The notes beneath the pieces are model-generated. The model was given only the letters and a program-made list of their open reading frames with translations. It was not told the DNA's origin and ran no database searches. 64,000 bases of DNA from Burkholderia ambifaria AMMD (GTDB lineage Bacteria > Pseudomonadota > Gammaproteobacteria > Burkholderiales > Burkholderiaceae): contig NC_008392.1 in assembly GCF_000203915.1 (NCBI RefSeq), positions 744,001-808,000 on the forward strand, read 5' to 3'. The position numbers and the translations under genes were made by a program. Positions 1-10,504 of this stretch are shown piece by piece (the first letter of the stretch is position 1; each line of letters begins with the position of its first letter).

Positions 1-2
1 TC

Positions 3-872
3 GGGCTGCTCGCCGGATGCGGCACCGCGATCGTCCGCTCGATGCTGTTCCACGGGATCTCCGATCACAACGAGATCGAGCGCCGTCTCGGCCTAGCGGT
101 GTACGCGACGGTCCCGATCAGCGACCATCAGCGCGACCTGGCCGAGGAGGCCGCGCGCAAGAGCGGCCACAGGTCGATCCTGTCGATCGACTTCCCGAAC
201 GAGCCGGCCGTCGAGTGCCTGCGCAGCCTGCGCACCGCATTGCAGTTCGCGATGCTCGAGGCGAAGAACAACGTCGTGCTGATCGCGGGTCCGGCGCCGG
301 GTGTCGGCAAGACCTTCCTCTCGTCGAACCTCGCCGTCGTGATGGCGAGCGCCGGCAAGCGCGTGCTGCTGATCGACGGCGACATTCGCAAGGGCCGGTT
401 GCACGACTATCTCGGCTTTCCGCGCGGCCGCGGCTTCACCGAGCTGATCGCCGGCAGCGCGCGCGTGGAGGACGTGATTCACCGCGAGGTGGTCGACGGT
501 CTCGACTTCATCTCGACCGGCACGATGCCGAAGAATCCCGCGGAACTGCTGCTGAACCGCAATCTCGCGACGCTGGTCGGCGATCTGTCGTCGCGCTATG
601 ACATCGTCGTGATCGACTCGGCGCCGGTGCTCGCGGTGCCCGATACCGGCATTCTCGGCGCGGTCGCCGGCACCGCGCTGCTCGTCACGATGGCAGGCAA
701 GACGAAGCTCGGCGAGATCGGCGAATCCGCGAAGCGCTTCGCGCAGAACGGCATCCGCCTGAACGGCGTGATCTTCAACGGTGTCAATCCGCGGCTCGGA
801 CAGTACGGGTACGGGTCGAAATATGGCGGTTACCGCTATGTCGCCTACGAATACGGGGCGCAAGATGCGTGA
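3..872 (+). CDS. Wzc/BceF-like polysaccharide tyrosine autokinase, C-terminal part
   Basis: This is the C-terminal part of an inner-membrane polysaccharide co-polymerase and BY-kinase, which controls chain length and export of Wzy-made exopolysaccharide. The reading frame is open from base 3, so the gene begins left of the window and the first ATG at 42 is internal. The visible part starts at the end of the last membrane segment (GLLAGCGTAIVRSML) and continues into the kinase domain. Walker A is GPAPGVGKT, Walker A' is VLLIDGDIRKG and Walker B is VVIDSAPV. The C-terminus carries a tyrosine cluster (YGYGSKYGGYRYVAYEYG), the usual autophosphorylation tail. It is followed 66 bases later by the flippase, which fits a Wzx/Wzy locus. 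The family call is firm; equivalence to BceF is only suggested. Confidence 0.93.
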   Translation, partial: GLLAGCGTAIVRSMLFHGISDHNEIERRLGLAVYATVPISDHQRDLAEEAARKSGHRSILSIDFPNEPAVECLRSLRTALQFAMLEAKNNVVLIAGPAPGVGKTFLSSNLAVVMASAGKRVLLIDGDIRKGRLHDYLGFPRGRGFTELIAGSARVEDVIHREVVDGLDFISTGTMPKNPAELLLNRNLATLVGDLSSRYDIVVIDSAPVLAVPDTGILGAVAGTALLVTMAGKTKLGEIGESAKRFAQNGIRLNGVIFNGVNPRLGQYGYGSKYGGYRYVAYEYGAQDA

Positions 873-938
873 TGCGCGCCGCGCCACCGCCGGCGGCCCG
901 GCCCGCGCATCCGCTCGCGCGCGGCGCACGGAGGCGAG

Positions 939-2171
939 ATGATCAATCCGCGGGATTCGATCGTGTCGCTCGCCGGCGTCGTGGTCGGCCAGATCGCGCT
1001 GTTCGTCTGCATCTTCGTGATCGGACGGCGCTTCGGGCCGGCGTCGCTCGGCCACTTCAACTACCTGCTCGCGCTGGCGACCTTCGCCGGCACGCTGCTC
1101 GCGTTCCGCTACGAACTCGCGTGCGTCGATGACGCGCCGGGCGAGTCGTTCAATGCGTTCGTCAACGTGACGGCGCTGAGCCTGGTCGTCGTCGCGGTGT
1201 TCGCCATCGTGATCGCCGTCGCCGGCCGCACGGATCTTTATCTGGTCGCCGTCTATGCGCTGGCATCGTTCGTGCAACTGGCCGCCGGATCGTATCTGAA
1301 CAGTCTCAGGCGCTACGGATGGATTGCGCTGTCGCGCGTGGTGGTCAACGGCGCGTTTCTCGCCGGCCTCGTGCTGTCGCTCGCATGCGCTGCGTGCGGC
1401 CAGGTCGACGTGTTCGCGCTGTACGCATGGGTGAGCGCCGCGGTCTCGATCGTGATGGCCGCGGCGATCCTGTTTTCCGGCTATCGGGCCGGGTATTCGT
1501 TCATGCTGTCCCGCCGATTCTTCGTCAGGAATCGCCGTTTCGCGCTGTATATCCTGCCGTCGACGCTGTGCGCGTCGGTGCTGACCTACGCGCTGTCGAT
1601 CGCGATTCCGCACTGGTTCGACGCGCAGAGCGCCGGCTACTTCGCCGCGGCTTACCGGCTCGGGTTCTTTCCGGTTTCGCTGATCGCGCAGAGCGTCGGC
1701 GGCGTGTTTCGCCGCGATGCGATCGGCGCGATGGCGCGACCGGATGCGGGCACGACGGTGCGGCGCGTGTACCGGACCTACGCGCGCGCACTCGCGGGCC
1801 TTGCTGCCGTGTACATGGCCGGTGGGCTGCTGCTGTTCGCGCCGCTCGTCAACCTGTTCTTCGGGGAAAGCTGGCGCGGCTCGGTCGGGTTCTATCACAG
1901 CCTGATGCCGCTGTTCGCGCTGCAGCTGCTCTATGTGCCGCTGTCGCAGATCTTCCTCGCGACCCGCGCGCAGCGCATCGATTTCCTGTTTCAGCTGACC
2001 TGTGGCGTCTGTCTTGCCGGTGCGCTGGGCATCGCGCGACTAATGAACCTGTCGGCCCCGACGAGCGTGCAGATCTTTTCGCTGACCGGCGCGGCGCTGA
2101 TGGCGGCCGGCATCGCGCTGACGTACCGGGTCCTCGAAACGAATCTGTCCCGATCCCGGGCGCTGGCGTGA
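939..2171 (+). CDS. Wzx-like oligosaccharide flippase
   Basis: This 410-residue protein is hydrophobic along its whole length, with about 12 predicted membrane segments, as in the polysaccharide transporter (PST/MOP) superfamily. Wzx proteins flip undecaprenyl-linked repeat units across the inner membrane. The N-terminus has the typical pattern of a short amphipathic start, a first helix (VVVGQIALFVCIFVIG), an RFGP turn and a second helix. The start at 939 is supported by GGAGG at 930-934. The gene lies directly after the Wzc-like kinase and before glycosyltransferase-type genes, so it is probably in the same operon. The membrane topology and context are clear, but substrate specificity cannot be read from the sequence. 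Confidence 0.85.
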   Translation: MINPRDSIVSLAGVVVGQIALFVCIFVIGRRFGPASLGHFNYLLALATFAGTLLAFRYELACVDDAPGESFNAFVNVTALSLVVVAVFAIVIAVAGRTDLYLVAVYALASFVQLAAGSYLNSLRRYGWIALSRVVVNGAFLAGLVLSLACAACGQVDVFALYAWVSAAVSIVMAAAILFSGYRAGYSFMLSRRFFVRNRRFALYILPSTLCASVLTYALSIAIPHWFDAQSAGYFAAAYRLGFFPVSLIAQSVGGVFRRDAIGAMARPDAGTTVRRVYRTYARALAGLAAVYMAGGLLLFAPLVNLFFGESWRGSVGFYHSLMPLFALQLLYVPLSQIFLATRAQRIDFLFQLTCGVCLAGALGIARLMNLSAPTSVQIFSLTGAALMAAGIALTYRVLETNLSRSRALA

Positions 2172-2199
2172 GAACGCCGATACGACGAACGAGCACACC

Positions 2200-3399
2200 A
2201 TGATCCTGATAGTCATCGATTCCCTCGAGCGCTACTACTTCGCCACCCGCCTGGTGAACGCGATCCGGCACGAGTACGAGTTCGCATTCCTGACGAGCGA
2301 GCCGGTTGCGCATCTCGGCCTGTTGCTGAGCGGCTACCGGTCGGTGTACCTGAACTGGCTGACGCCGATCGACGTGTCCGACGGCCAGCCGGTCGACCGC
2401 ACGCCGTACCAGCTGTCGATCGAAGTGCTGAACGGGCAGATGACCGAGGCCCGTGCGAAACGCGAGTCGGCGGCGATCTTCCAGATCGCGTCGGAAGCCC
2501 TGCGCGGCCTGCGGGTCGAGCAGTGCGTGATGTGGAACGGGCAGCAGCTGGTGTGCCGCGCGGTGCGTCAGGCCTGCGCGGTGAACGGCGTGGCGACCCG
2601 CTTCATCGAGATCTCGAACCTGCCGGGCAAGCTGTTCGTCGATTCGCTCGGCGTCAATGCGCTGTCGACGATCAGCCGCCATCCCGAGGTCATCGATCGG
2701 CTGCCGCTTCCCGACGAAGACACGCATGCGCGCTGGCTGTCGGCCTACGAACGCTACAAGCAGATGCCGCTGCCGCAGGCCAGGACGTCGTTCGCGCGCA
2801 AGGCGACGTCCGCGACCAACTACCTGCTGAAGGCGGTCAGCGGCGGCGTCGGCCGCCGGCGCCTGGCGAGCGTGCGCGCGCGCAACGGGATGCCCGCGCC
2901 ACGACAGGCCACCTATATGTCGGCCGACACGCTGGCGACCTGCCGCTATGTGTTCCTGCCGCTGCAAGTATCCGGCGACACGCAGATCAAGCTGCATTCG
3001 GACATCGGCAATCTCGACGCGATCCGCCATGCGTTCGAGTTCGCTGCGAACGAGAGCGCCGACCTGTTCGTGAAGCTGCATCCGGCCGAGACCGATGCGG
3101 CCGAGATCGACGCGATCGTGCGCCTGCAGGAGACCTATCACTTCGAGCTCATCACGTCGCCGACCACGGAGCTGCTCCGGCACGCGTATGCGGTCGTCAC
3201 GATCAATTCGACGGTCGGGCTCGAGGCGATGCTGTACGGCAAGCGCGTGGTGTCGCTCGGCCGCTGCTTCTACAAGGAATTCGACCGCGAGCGGCTGTTG
3301 AAGTACATCCATTCGTTCCTGGTCGACGGCATCGACTACTTTGGCGCCGCGCGCATTCCCGCCGATGCGGCCCGGCGTGTGTTCGCGAGGCGTCACTGA
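2200..3399 (+). CDS. KpsC/KpsS-type putative beta-Kdo transferase
   Basis: This 399-residue soluble protein resembles the capsule-synthesis family (Pfam Capsule_synth, PF05159), whose KpsC and KpsS members are beta-Kdo glycosyltransferases. The C-terminal half carries the pattern I associate with that family: PLQVSGDTQIKLHSD near residue 260, VKLHP near residue 295, and NSTVGLEAMLYGKRVVSLG with a following FY near residues 335-355. The N-terminal 200 residues are less familiar. The start at 2200 has no strong ribosome binding site. The gene ends one base before the acetyltransferase start. Four Kdo-synthesis genes downstream make Kdo addition the natural role. A different sugar or a polymer-modifying role remains possible. 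Confidence 0.72.
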   Translation: MILIVIDSLERYYFATRLVNAIRHEYEFAFLTSEPVAHLGLLLSGYRSVYLNWLTPIDVSDGQPVDRTPYQLSIEVLNGQMTEARAKRESAAIFQIASEALRGLRVEQCVMWNGQQLVCRAVRQACAVNGVATRFIEISNLPGKLFVDSLGVNALSTISRHPEVIDRLPLPDEDTHARWLSAYERYKQMPLPQARTSFARKATSATNYLLKAVSGGVGRRRLASVRARNGMPAPRQATYMSADTLATCRYVFLPLQVSGDTQIKLHSDIGNLDAIRHAFEFAANESADLFVKLHPAETDAAEIDAIVRLQETYHFELITSPTTELLRHAYAVVTINSTVGLEAMLYGKRVVSLGRCFYKEFDRERLLKYIHSFLVDGIDYFGAARIPADAARRVFARRH

Positions 3400-3400
3400 C

Positions 3401-3931
3401 ATGACCGTCACGTTGCGACAGACCGCCGAGGCGATCGCCGAAGACTGCCGCCGCAATGCGTTCATGAAGACGCGCGGCGTGGTGATCTTCTATCGCGTCG
3501 TGCATTACCTCGCCTGCCGGAGCCGGTTCACGCTGCTGGCCGGCGCGCCGCTCATCGTGCTCTACATCGTGCTGTGCGACTGGTTGATGGGCATCGAGAT
3601 TCCGGTGAAGACGAAGATCGGCAAGGGGCTCGCGATTTATCACGGCACGGGCCTCGTGATCAACGGCTACGCGGTGATCGGCGATTACTGCACGCTGCGG
3701 CACGGTGTGACCATCGGCAACACCATCCGGAAGGACGGCACGATCGGCGGCGTGCCGACGATCGGCGACCACGTCGAGTTCGGCGTGCACAGCGTCGTGC
3801 TCGGCGCGGTTCGCATCGGCGACCGCGCACGCATCGGCGCCGGGGCGGTGGTGTTGCGCGACGTACCCGACGGCCGCGTGGCCGTCGGCATTCCGGCGCG
3901 CATTCTCGACAACGGACAGGAGCCGACATGA
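3401..3931 (+). CDS. Serine-acetyltransferase-like LbH O-acetyltransferase
   Basis: This 176-residue protein has the left-handed beta-helix hexapeptide repeat of CysE-like acetyltransferases. It shows IYHGTGLVINGYAVIGDYC, then RHGVTIGN, then GVPTIGDHVEFGVHSVVLG and [19 protein letters not shown], ending in the usual VAVGIPARI. The N-terminal 60 residues include one hydrophobic stretch (LLAGAPLIVLYIVL), common in EPS-linked relatives. The start at 3401 is chosen over an in-frame ATG at 3341 inside the previous gene, because GAGG precedes it at 3387-3390. Within a polysaccharide operon it most likely O-acetylates a sugar of the repeat unit. A role in cysteine synthesis is less likely because the protein lacks the long CysE N-terminus. 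Confidence 0.85.
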   Translation: MTVTLRQTAEAIAEDCRRNAFMKTRGVVIFYRVVHYLACRSRFTLLAGAPLIVLYIVLCDWLMGIEIPVKTKIGKGLAIYHGTGLVINGYAVIGDYCTLRHGVTIGNTIRKDGTIGGVPTIGDHVEFGVHSVVLGAVRIGDRARIGAGAVVLRDVPDGRVAVGIPARILDNGQEPT

Positions 3932-4920
3932 AAGTGTTCATTCTGCATCCCGGCAAGGCGAACTATCCGGAGATCGCCGCCTACGGCCGCCGGCTGAGAA
4001 CGCACGGGTTCGAGGTGTTCGACGGCGATCTCGATGCGTATGCGCGGTTTCCCGATCGGGACGCCTGCATCCTGTGGTGCATCATGGGTTTCTATCACGC
4101 ACTGCCGCCCGCGCGGTTCGTGATTCATGACTATCGATCGCTGTCGGTGGGCCGGCTCGCGGCCGTGAAGGACCGCGTGAAGCGCGTGCTGAATGTGCGG
4201 CCCGACTTGCGGATCTTCCAGAACGAGCGGATGCGCGACGCGATGGCGTTCCGCGACGGCGTGCGCGCGTTGCTGCTGCCGATGGGCGTGCCGGACTGGA
4301 TCTTCGAGGCGGCCGACGCGCACGCCGATGGCGCCGCACGGGGCGGCGTCCATGCCGGCGCGAACGCCGGTGCAGCGCAGACGCCGTCCGGACGATTCTG
4401 CTATATCGGCGAGATGAGCCGCGAACGCGGCTTTCACAAGGTGCTGGCCGCCTACCGCGACGCGCGGCGCGACGAAGCGGACACGCTCGTGCTCGTCGGC
4501 AATCCGGAGCCCGAGATTCGCGCGGCGTTCGCCGATACGCCGGGCATCCGCTTCGTCGGCCGCGTGCCGCAGCCCGACGCGCTGCGGATCGTCCGCGACA
4601 GCGAATACGCGGTGTGCTTCTTCCCGTATCACCGGCCGCATTGCTTCCAGACGCCGACGAAGCTGCTCGAATACGCGTCGCTCGGCAAGAAGATCGTGTG
4701 CAACGACGCGCCGTCGAACGTGCGCACCGCGCACGAACTCGGCATCCAGTGCCACGTCACCGGTGCGGCGATCTTCGACGAACTGTTTCCGCTGTCGCGG
4801 ATTCGCGCGACGCATCCCGACCCGGCGGCGATGAAGTCCCTCGAATGGGGGCGCGTGATCGAGCGCTCGGGTGTGCTCGCGTATATCGATGCTGTCGCGG
4901 GGCGCGGGCCCCGTGTCTGA
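3928..4920 (+). CDS. Glycosyltransferase, GT4-like
   Basis: This 330-residue protein overlaps the acetyltransferase stop by ATGA, so the two genes are probably translationally coupled. The C-terminal half is GT-B like: GRFCYIGEMSRERGFHKVL opens the nucleotide-sugar domain, ADTLVLVGNPEP and IRFVGRVPQPD follow, and FQTPTKLLEYASLGKKIVC is the donor-binding loop with its conserved Glu. The N-terminal acceptor domain starts MKVFILHPGKANYPEI. Between the two halves, residues 130-155 form an alanine/glycine-rich low-complexity linker. It should add one sugar of the repeat unit on the cytoplasmic face of the membrane. The specific sugar is unknown; galactose would fit the Gal/Kdo polymer proposed for the locus. 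Confidence 0.82.
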   Translation: MKVFILHPGKANYPEIAAYGRRLRTHGFEVFDGDLDAYARFPDRDACILWCIMGFYHALPPARFVIHDYRSLSVGRLAAVKDRVKRVLNVRPDLRIFQNERMRDAMAFRDGVRALLLPMGVPDWIFEAADAHADGAARGGVHAGANAGAAQTPSGRFCYIGEMSRERGFHKVLAAYRDARRDEADTLVLVGNPEPEIRAAFADTPGIRFVGRVPQPDALRIVRDSEYAVCFFPYHRPHCFQTPTKLLEYASLGKKIVCNDAPSNVRTAHELGIQCHVTGAAIFDELFPLSRIRATHPDPAAMKSLEWGRVIERSGVLAYIDAVAGRGPRV

Positions 4921-4974
4921 CGACGTCATTCGCCGTCGGTGCGCGACGGCTCATTCCTCCTGGAGCGGATCCCG

Positions 4975-6057
4975 ATGAAGATCATCCACATAGTTGAATC
5001 CAGCGCGACGGGCACATTGTCGATGGTGTGCCTGATCGCGAACCGCCTGGCGCGCGAAGGGCACGACGTTCACGTCATCTACTCGGTGCGTCCGGATACG
5101 CCGCCCGCTCTTGCCGCGATGTTCGACACGCGCGTGTCGCTGCGCCACGTCCAGATGAAAGGCGCGGGCCTGTTGCGAATAGCGGGCCGGTTGCGCGCGA
5201 CGCTCAACGAAATTGGCCCGGACGTCGTGCACCTGCATTCGTCGTTCGCCGGCTTTCTCGGGCGGTTGTCGACGCTGTTCGCGTTGCCGAAGGCGGCGTT
5301 TTTCTATAGCCCGCACTGCATTTCGTTCATGCGTCGCGATATCTCGGGTGTGAAGCGCATGGCGTTCATCGGCCTCGAGTGGATCGCGTGCGTCCGGAAA
5401 TGCCTTTACGTCGCATGCTCGGAAAGCGAAGGCCACGCGATTCGCGCATGGCTTCGCCAGCCGGTGGTGGTGGTCGAGAATGCGGTGAGCGATACCCGGT
5501 CGCCCCAGCGTTCGGGCGACGCCGAACGGCTGGCGGACGGTCCGCCATGCGTGGTGACCGTCGGTGGTATCCGCGCGCAAAAGAATCCCGAGCTGTTCGC
5601 GCGGATCGCGCATGGCATGCGCGCGCGCGGCACCCGCTTCGTGTGGATCGGCGATGGCGACGCCGCAGAAAAGGCGCGGCTGGCCGAGGCCGGTGTCGAG
5701 GTCACCGGCTGGCTGCCGCGCGACGAGGTCGTGCGGCGGCTCGAGCGCGCGGACGTGTACCTGTCGACGTCGTCGTGGGAAGGCATGCCGGTGTCGGTCA
5801 TCGAGGCGATGCTGGCCGGCCGGCCCGTGATCGTGTCCGACTGCGCCGGCAACGTGGACGTCGTTCGCCATCTGCAGACCGGCCTGATCTATACGACGGC
5901 GTCAGACGCGATCGCGTGGCTCGAGCGCCTTGCAGGCGACGACGCACTGCGCCGGGAACTGGCCCGGCGGGCGAGCCGCGAGGCGCGGCAGCGCTTCGGC
6001 GAGGAGCGCTTGTTCGGAGAGCTCGCGCCGCTCTATGCTGCATCGGTAGCCCGCTGA
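4975..6057 (+). CDS. Glycosyltransferase, GT4 family
   Basis: This 360-residue GT-B glycosyltransferase has an N-terminal MKIIHIVESSATGTLSMV loop and a HLHSSFAGFLGRL segment. In the C-terminal domain it has VVTVGGIRAQKNPELFARI, FVWIGDGD, GWLPRDEV and the classical donor motif SSWEGMPVSVIEAMLAGRPV with the EX7E-type glutamates. I prefer the ATG at 4975, with GGAG at 4962-4965, over an upstream GTG at 4939. It is the last gene of the left transferase block. The next 110 bases lead into the tnpB element, which separates it from the Kdo genes. It is expected to extend the undecaprenyl-linked repeat unit; the sugar added is unknown. Confidence 0.88.
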   Translation: MKIIHIVESSATGTLSMVCLIANRLAREGHDVHVIYSVRPDTPPALAAMFDTRVSLRHVQMKGAGLLRIAGRLRATLNEIGPDVVHLHSSFAGFLGRLSTLFALPKAAFFYSPHCISFMRRDISGVKRMAFIGLEWIACVRKCLYVACSESEGHAIRAWLRQPVVVVENAVSDTRSPQRSGDAERLADGPPCVVTVGGIRAQKNPELFARIAHGMRARGTRFVWIGDGDAAEKARLAEAGVEVTGWLPRDEVVRRLERADVYLSTSSWEGMPVSVIEAMLAGRPVIVSDCAGNVDVVRHLQTGLIYTTASDAIAWLERLAGDDALRRELARRASREARQRFGEERLFGELAPLYAASVAR

Positions 6058-6160
6058 CGACAGCATCCGGCTGCGACCGACCGGCGCGATCGCGCGGCAT
6101 TTGCCGCGGCGCATCGCGCGCATTGCCGCCCCAATTTGGAGGAGAACCGTTTGACGTCCT

Positions 6161-6180
6161 CACCCGCCTAAAGGCAGGTG
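6161..6180 (-). repeat. Right-end-type hairpin overlapping the tnpB stop codon
   Basis: On the minus strand, CACCTGCC-TTTA-GGCGGGTG forms an 8-bp stem with one G.T pair and a 4-base loop. The tnpB stop codon (6168-6170) lies at the edge of this hairpin. Subterminal hairpins at the 3' end of tnpB are typical of IS200/IS605 right ends, and this is where the guide (omega/re) RNA is usually encoded. TTGAC occurs just outside, at 6151-6155. The element boundary itself is not proven. Confidence 0.55.
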
Positions 6181-7220
6181 ATTCCCACACCTGGCGATGC
6201 ACGTCCGCATCGGAGAATGTTCAGCGCAGCGTTGATATCACGATCATGCACGACACCACAGCCACTGCAGGCCCACTCTCTTACTCGCAGCCCCGCGATA
6301 CCTTTCGGCCGCGTCGTGCTGTCTTTCGATCCGCACGCCGAACAGGACTGGGTAGAACCGCTTTCGTCGACTTCCTCGAACGTGGCCCCGTGCGCCATCG
6401 CCTTGTAACGGAGCTTGTTTCGGAAGGACGACCAGGATGCGTCGTAGACGCTTTTCGCCATCCTGGTTCTGGCGAGCTTCGCGGCCGACACGTTGCCGAC
6501 CGCGAGGTAATCGAAGCGCCGCACCAGATCGAGGGCGAGCTTGTGCTGGAAATCGGCACGGGCATTCGCGACCTTGGCGTGCAACTTCGCGATATGCCGC
6601 TTGTGCTTTCGCGCCCGTTGCGCTTTCGCCAGTTTCTCCGCCGCGCGTCGGCCGAATCGGTCATTGGGCAGCTTCTCGCCCGTCGAAAGTGTGGCGAAGT
6701 CTTTCAGGCCGAGATCGATGCCAACACCGGAACGGACCGGGCGGGCCTGCACATCGGGCATCTCGATCACGATGTTCAGAAACCAGTTGCCACGTGCATC
6801 CTGCGCAAAGTTGGTCCCATCCTTGATCTTGCCTTCGGGAAGCGGGCGGCTATTGAATACGCGAAAGGTATTGCCGGCAAAGCGAAACGCATCGCCTTCG
6901 CGCTTCAGATCGCGCCCCTTCAGCGGCACCCAGCCCAGCGATTTCCTGCCGCGATAGCGCAGGTAGGGCCGACGGTGCTGACTGCGCGACTTCGCATATT
7001 GCTCGCACGTCGCGTTGATCGTGCCGGAGTGAATGCCCAATTCCTTGCTGCTCCCCGTCGTCAACACGTTCAGGTCGAAACCCGTCGGCCACTTCTTGCT
7101 CCACTTGAGCGCGTGCTTCTGCGTGTCATTGCAGAAGTTCCAGACGTAGTTCACCGCACGGCTCTGCTTGTTGAGCAGTCCGTTGAGCGACTTCACGCGG
7201 TAGCGGTAGACAAGAATCAT
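6168..7220 (-). CDS. tnpB: TnpB-like RNA-guided nuclease of an IS200/IS605-type element
   Basis: This 350-residue OrfB/TnpB-family protein has a RuvC-like fold. GIDLGLKDFATLS holds the first catalytic Asp (D169). The C-terminal zinc finger runs CSACG (around 293) to CSGCG (around 318), and VHDRDINAALNIL gives the third acidic site. The usual RuvC-II Glu is not visible at the expected place, where AVGNVS is found. Acidic residues occur instead in FEEVDES just before the zinc finger. No tnpA lies beside it, so movement would need a transposase supplied elsewhere. Composition matches neighbouring genes only partly. It interrupts the polysaccharide locus between a glycosyltransferase and kdsA. 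TnpB proteins cut DNA guided by RNA from the element's end; activity here is unknown. Confidence 0.9.
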   Translation of the reverse strand: MILVYRYRVKSLNGLLNKQSRAVNYVWNFCNDTQKHALKWSKKWPTGFDLNVLTTGSSKELGIHSGTINATCEQYAKSRSQHRRPYLRYRGRKSLGWVPLKGRDLKREGDAFRFAGNTFRVFNSRPLPEGKIKDGTNFAQDARGNWFLNIVIEMPDVQARPVRSGVGIDLGLKDFATLSTGEKLPNDRFGRRAAEKLAKAQRARKHKRHIAKLHAKVANARADFQHKLALDLVRRFDYLAVGNVSAAKLARTRMAKSVYDASWSSFRNKLRYKAMAHGATFEEVDESGSTQSCSACGSKDSTTRPKGIAGLRVREWACSGCGVVHDRDINAALNILRCGRASPGVGITCL

Positions 7221-7234
7221 GCCGGTGATCCTAA

Positions 7235-8725
<1,491 letters not shown>

Positions 8726-8742
<17 letters not shown>

Positions 8743-9529
8743 CGGGCGGACGGTGCGCGTCGTGATTCCGGCCCGGTACGGGTCGACCCGACTGCCGGGC
8801 AAGCCGCTCGTCGATCTGGACGGTGAACCGATGATCGTCCGCGTGCATGCGCGCGTGCGCCGCGCGCTGCCCGATGCCGACATCGTCGTCGCGATCGACG
8901 ATGCGCGCATTGCCGAGGTACTCGACGCGCGCGGGATCCGCTTCGCGATGACCGATACCGGTCATGCGTCCGGCACCGATCGCGCGGCGGAAGTCGCGCG
9001 CGTGTCCGGCTGGCCCGACACCGATGCGGTGCTCAACGTGCAGGGCGACGAACCGCTCGTGCCGACGGCGCTGCTGCAGGCATTCGCCGGCTTTTGCGGC
9101 GCGGCGCCGGACCTCGGTGTAGCGACGGTCGCCTGTCCGATCGACGAAGTCGCGCTGCTCGACGAGCCGGCCATCGTCAAGGTCGTCGTCGATCACCGTG
9201 GACGTGCGCTGTACTTCTCGCGCGCGGCGATTCCGTTCTGCCGCGACGGGCGGCCGGCGGACTCAGCCGGTTCGCACGGCCTGTTCCTGCGGCACATCGG
9301 CCTCTACGGCTACGCGAACGCGACCTTGCAGGCGCTGGCAAGCGCGGCGCCGTGCGAACTCGAGCAGCTGGAGAAGCTCGAGCAGTTGCGCGCGCTCTGG
9401 CTCGGCATGCCGATCGACGTGATGCGCTGGCCCGATGCGCCGCCTGCCGGCATCGATACGCCGGACGACGTCGCCCGTGTCGTCTCCCTTCTCAAACGAC
9501 AAACTCACGATGCGACAGAACCATATTGA
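8726..9529 (+). CDS. kdsB: CMP-Kdo synthetase (3-deoxy-manno-octulosonate cytidylyltransferase)
   Basis: This 267-residue nucleotidyltransferase activates Kdo with CTP to CMP-Kdo, the donor for Kdo transferases. Recognisable motifs are [31 protein letters not shown] (here [17 protein letters not shown]), NVQGDEPLV and the later HIGLYGYAN, with [10 protein letters not shown] near the end. The start overlaps kdsC, and the end overlaps kdsD by 20 bases. Its product is the expected substrate for the KpsC/KpsS-like protein at 2200-3399. Confidence 0.96.
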
Positions 9530-10442
9530 ATCCGCCCGGCAGGTCTTCGAGATCGAGTCGCGGGCATTGGCCGGCGTGGCCGCACGGCTCGACGCGAATT
9601 TCGAGGAAGCGGTGGAGATCGTCCTCGCGTCGAACGGCCGCGTCGTCGTGTGCGGCATGGGCAAGTCCGGCATCGTCGGCAGGAAGATCGCCGCGACTTT
9701 GTCGAGCACGGGCACGCCCGCCTTCTTCATGCATCCGGGCGAGGCCTATCACGGCGATCTCGGCATGGTGACGCCGGACGACGCGTTTCTCGCGATTTCG
9801 AATTCCGGAGAAACGGACGAGGTGATCAAGCTGATTCCGTTCCTGCGCAGCAACGGCAACGACCTGATCGCGCTGACCGGCAATCCTGCATCGACGCTCG
9901 CGCACGCCGCGAGGGTTCATCTCGACATCGGCGTCGAACGCGAGGCGTGCCCGCTGCAGCTCGCGCCGACCGCGTCGACGACGGCGACGCTCGCGATGGG
10001 CGATGCGCTGGCGGTCACACTGATGCGGGCGCGCGGCTTCCAGCCGGAACACTTCGCGCGCTTTCATCCGGGCGGCTCGCTCGGCCGCCGGCTGCTGTCC
10101 ACGGTCGACGACGAAATGGCGCGCCGGAACCTGCCGTTCGTGACGGAGGACACGTCGACGCTCGACGTGCTCGACGCGATGACGCGCGGGCGGCTCGGGC
10201 TCGCGATCGTGAAGCGCCACGCCGGCTGGGGCATCGTGACCGACGGCGACATTCGCCGCGCGATCGAGCGGCATGGCGACGGCGTATTGCGGCGCACAGC
10301 GGCCGACATGATGTCGATCGAGCCGTCGACGGTGCGGCCCGGCACCCGGGTCGAGGATGCGTTGCTGCTGATGCAGCAGCAGCGGATCGGCGCGTTGCTG
10401 GTGGTCGACGGCGGTGACGTCGTCGGTGTGTTCAAGAAGTAA
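9510..10442 (+). CDS. kdsD: D-arabinose 5-phosphate isomerase (KdsD/KpsF type)
   Basis: This 310-residue protein interconverts ribulose 5-phosphate and arabinose 5-phosphate, the first committed step to Kdo. It has an N-terminal SIS domain with [29 protein letters not shown] and [28 protein letters not shown] segment and [11 protein letters not shown] link to two C-terminal CBS motifs ([20 protein letters not shown] and [13 protein letters not shown]). The start at 9510 lies inside kdsB, while the longer in-frame ORF from 9435 would overlap too far. It is the last gene of the plus-strand Kdo run. The short 63-base gap to the convergent gene holds a hairpin. Confidence 0.95.
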
Positions 10443-10458
10443 CGCGTCTGCCGCTCCC

Positions 10459-10480
10459 GCCGCGTCGCTCCACACGCGGC
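10459..10480. terminator. Hairpin between convergent operons
   Basis: GCCGCGT (10459-10465) pairs with ACGCGGC (10474-10480) around an 8-base loop, in the short gap between kdsD and the convergent Asp-box gene. There is no following T-run on either strand, so it is only a candidate bidirectional terminator. Confidence 0.35.
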
Positions 10481-10504
10481 AGGCGCGGCCGATACCGGCG
10501 CGCG

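Noticed and set aside
93..1898. 601-residue open frame on the minus strand opposite the kinase and flippase genes
   Set aside because: It is Arg/His/Asp-rich shadow sequence antisense to two well-supported genes; high GC often keeps such frames open.
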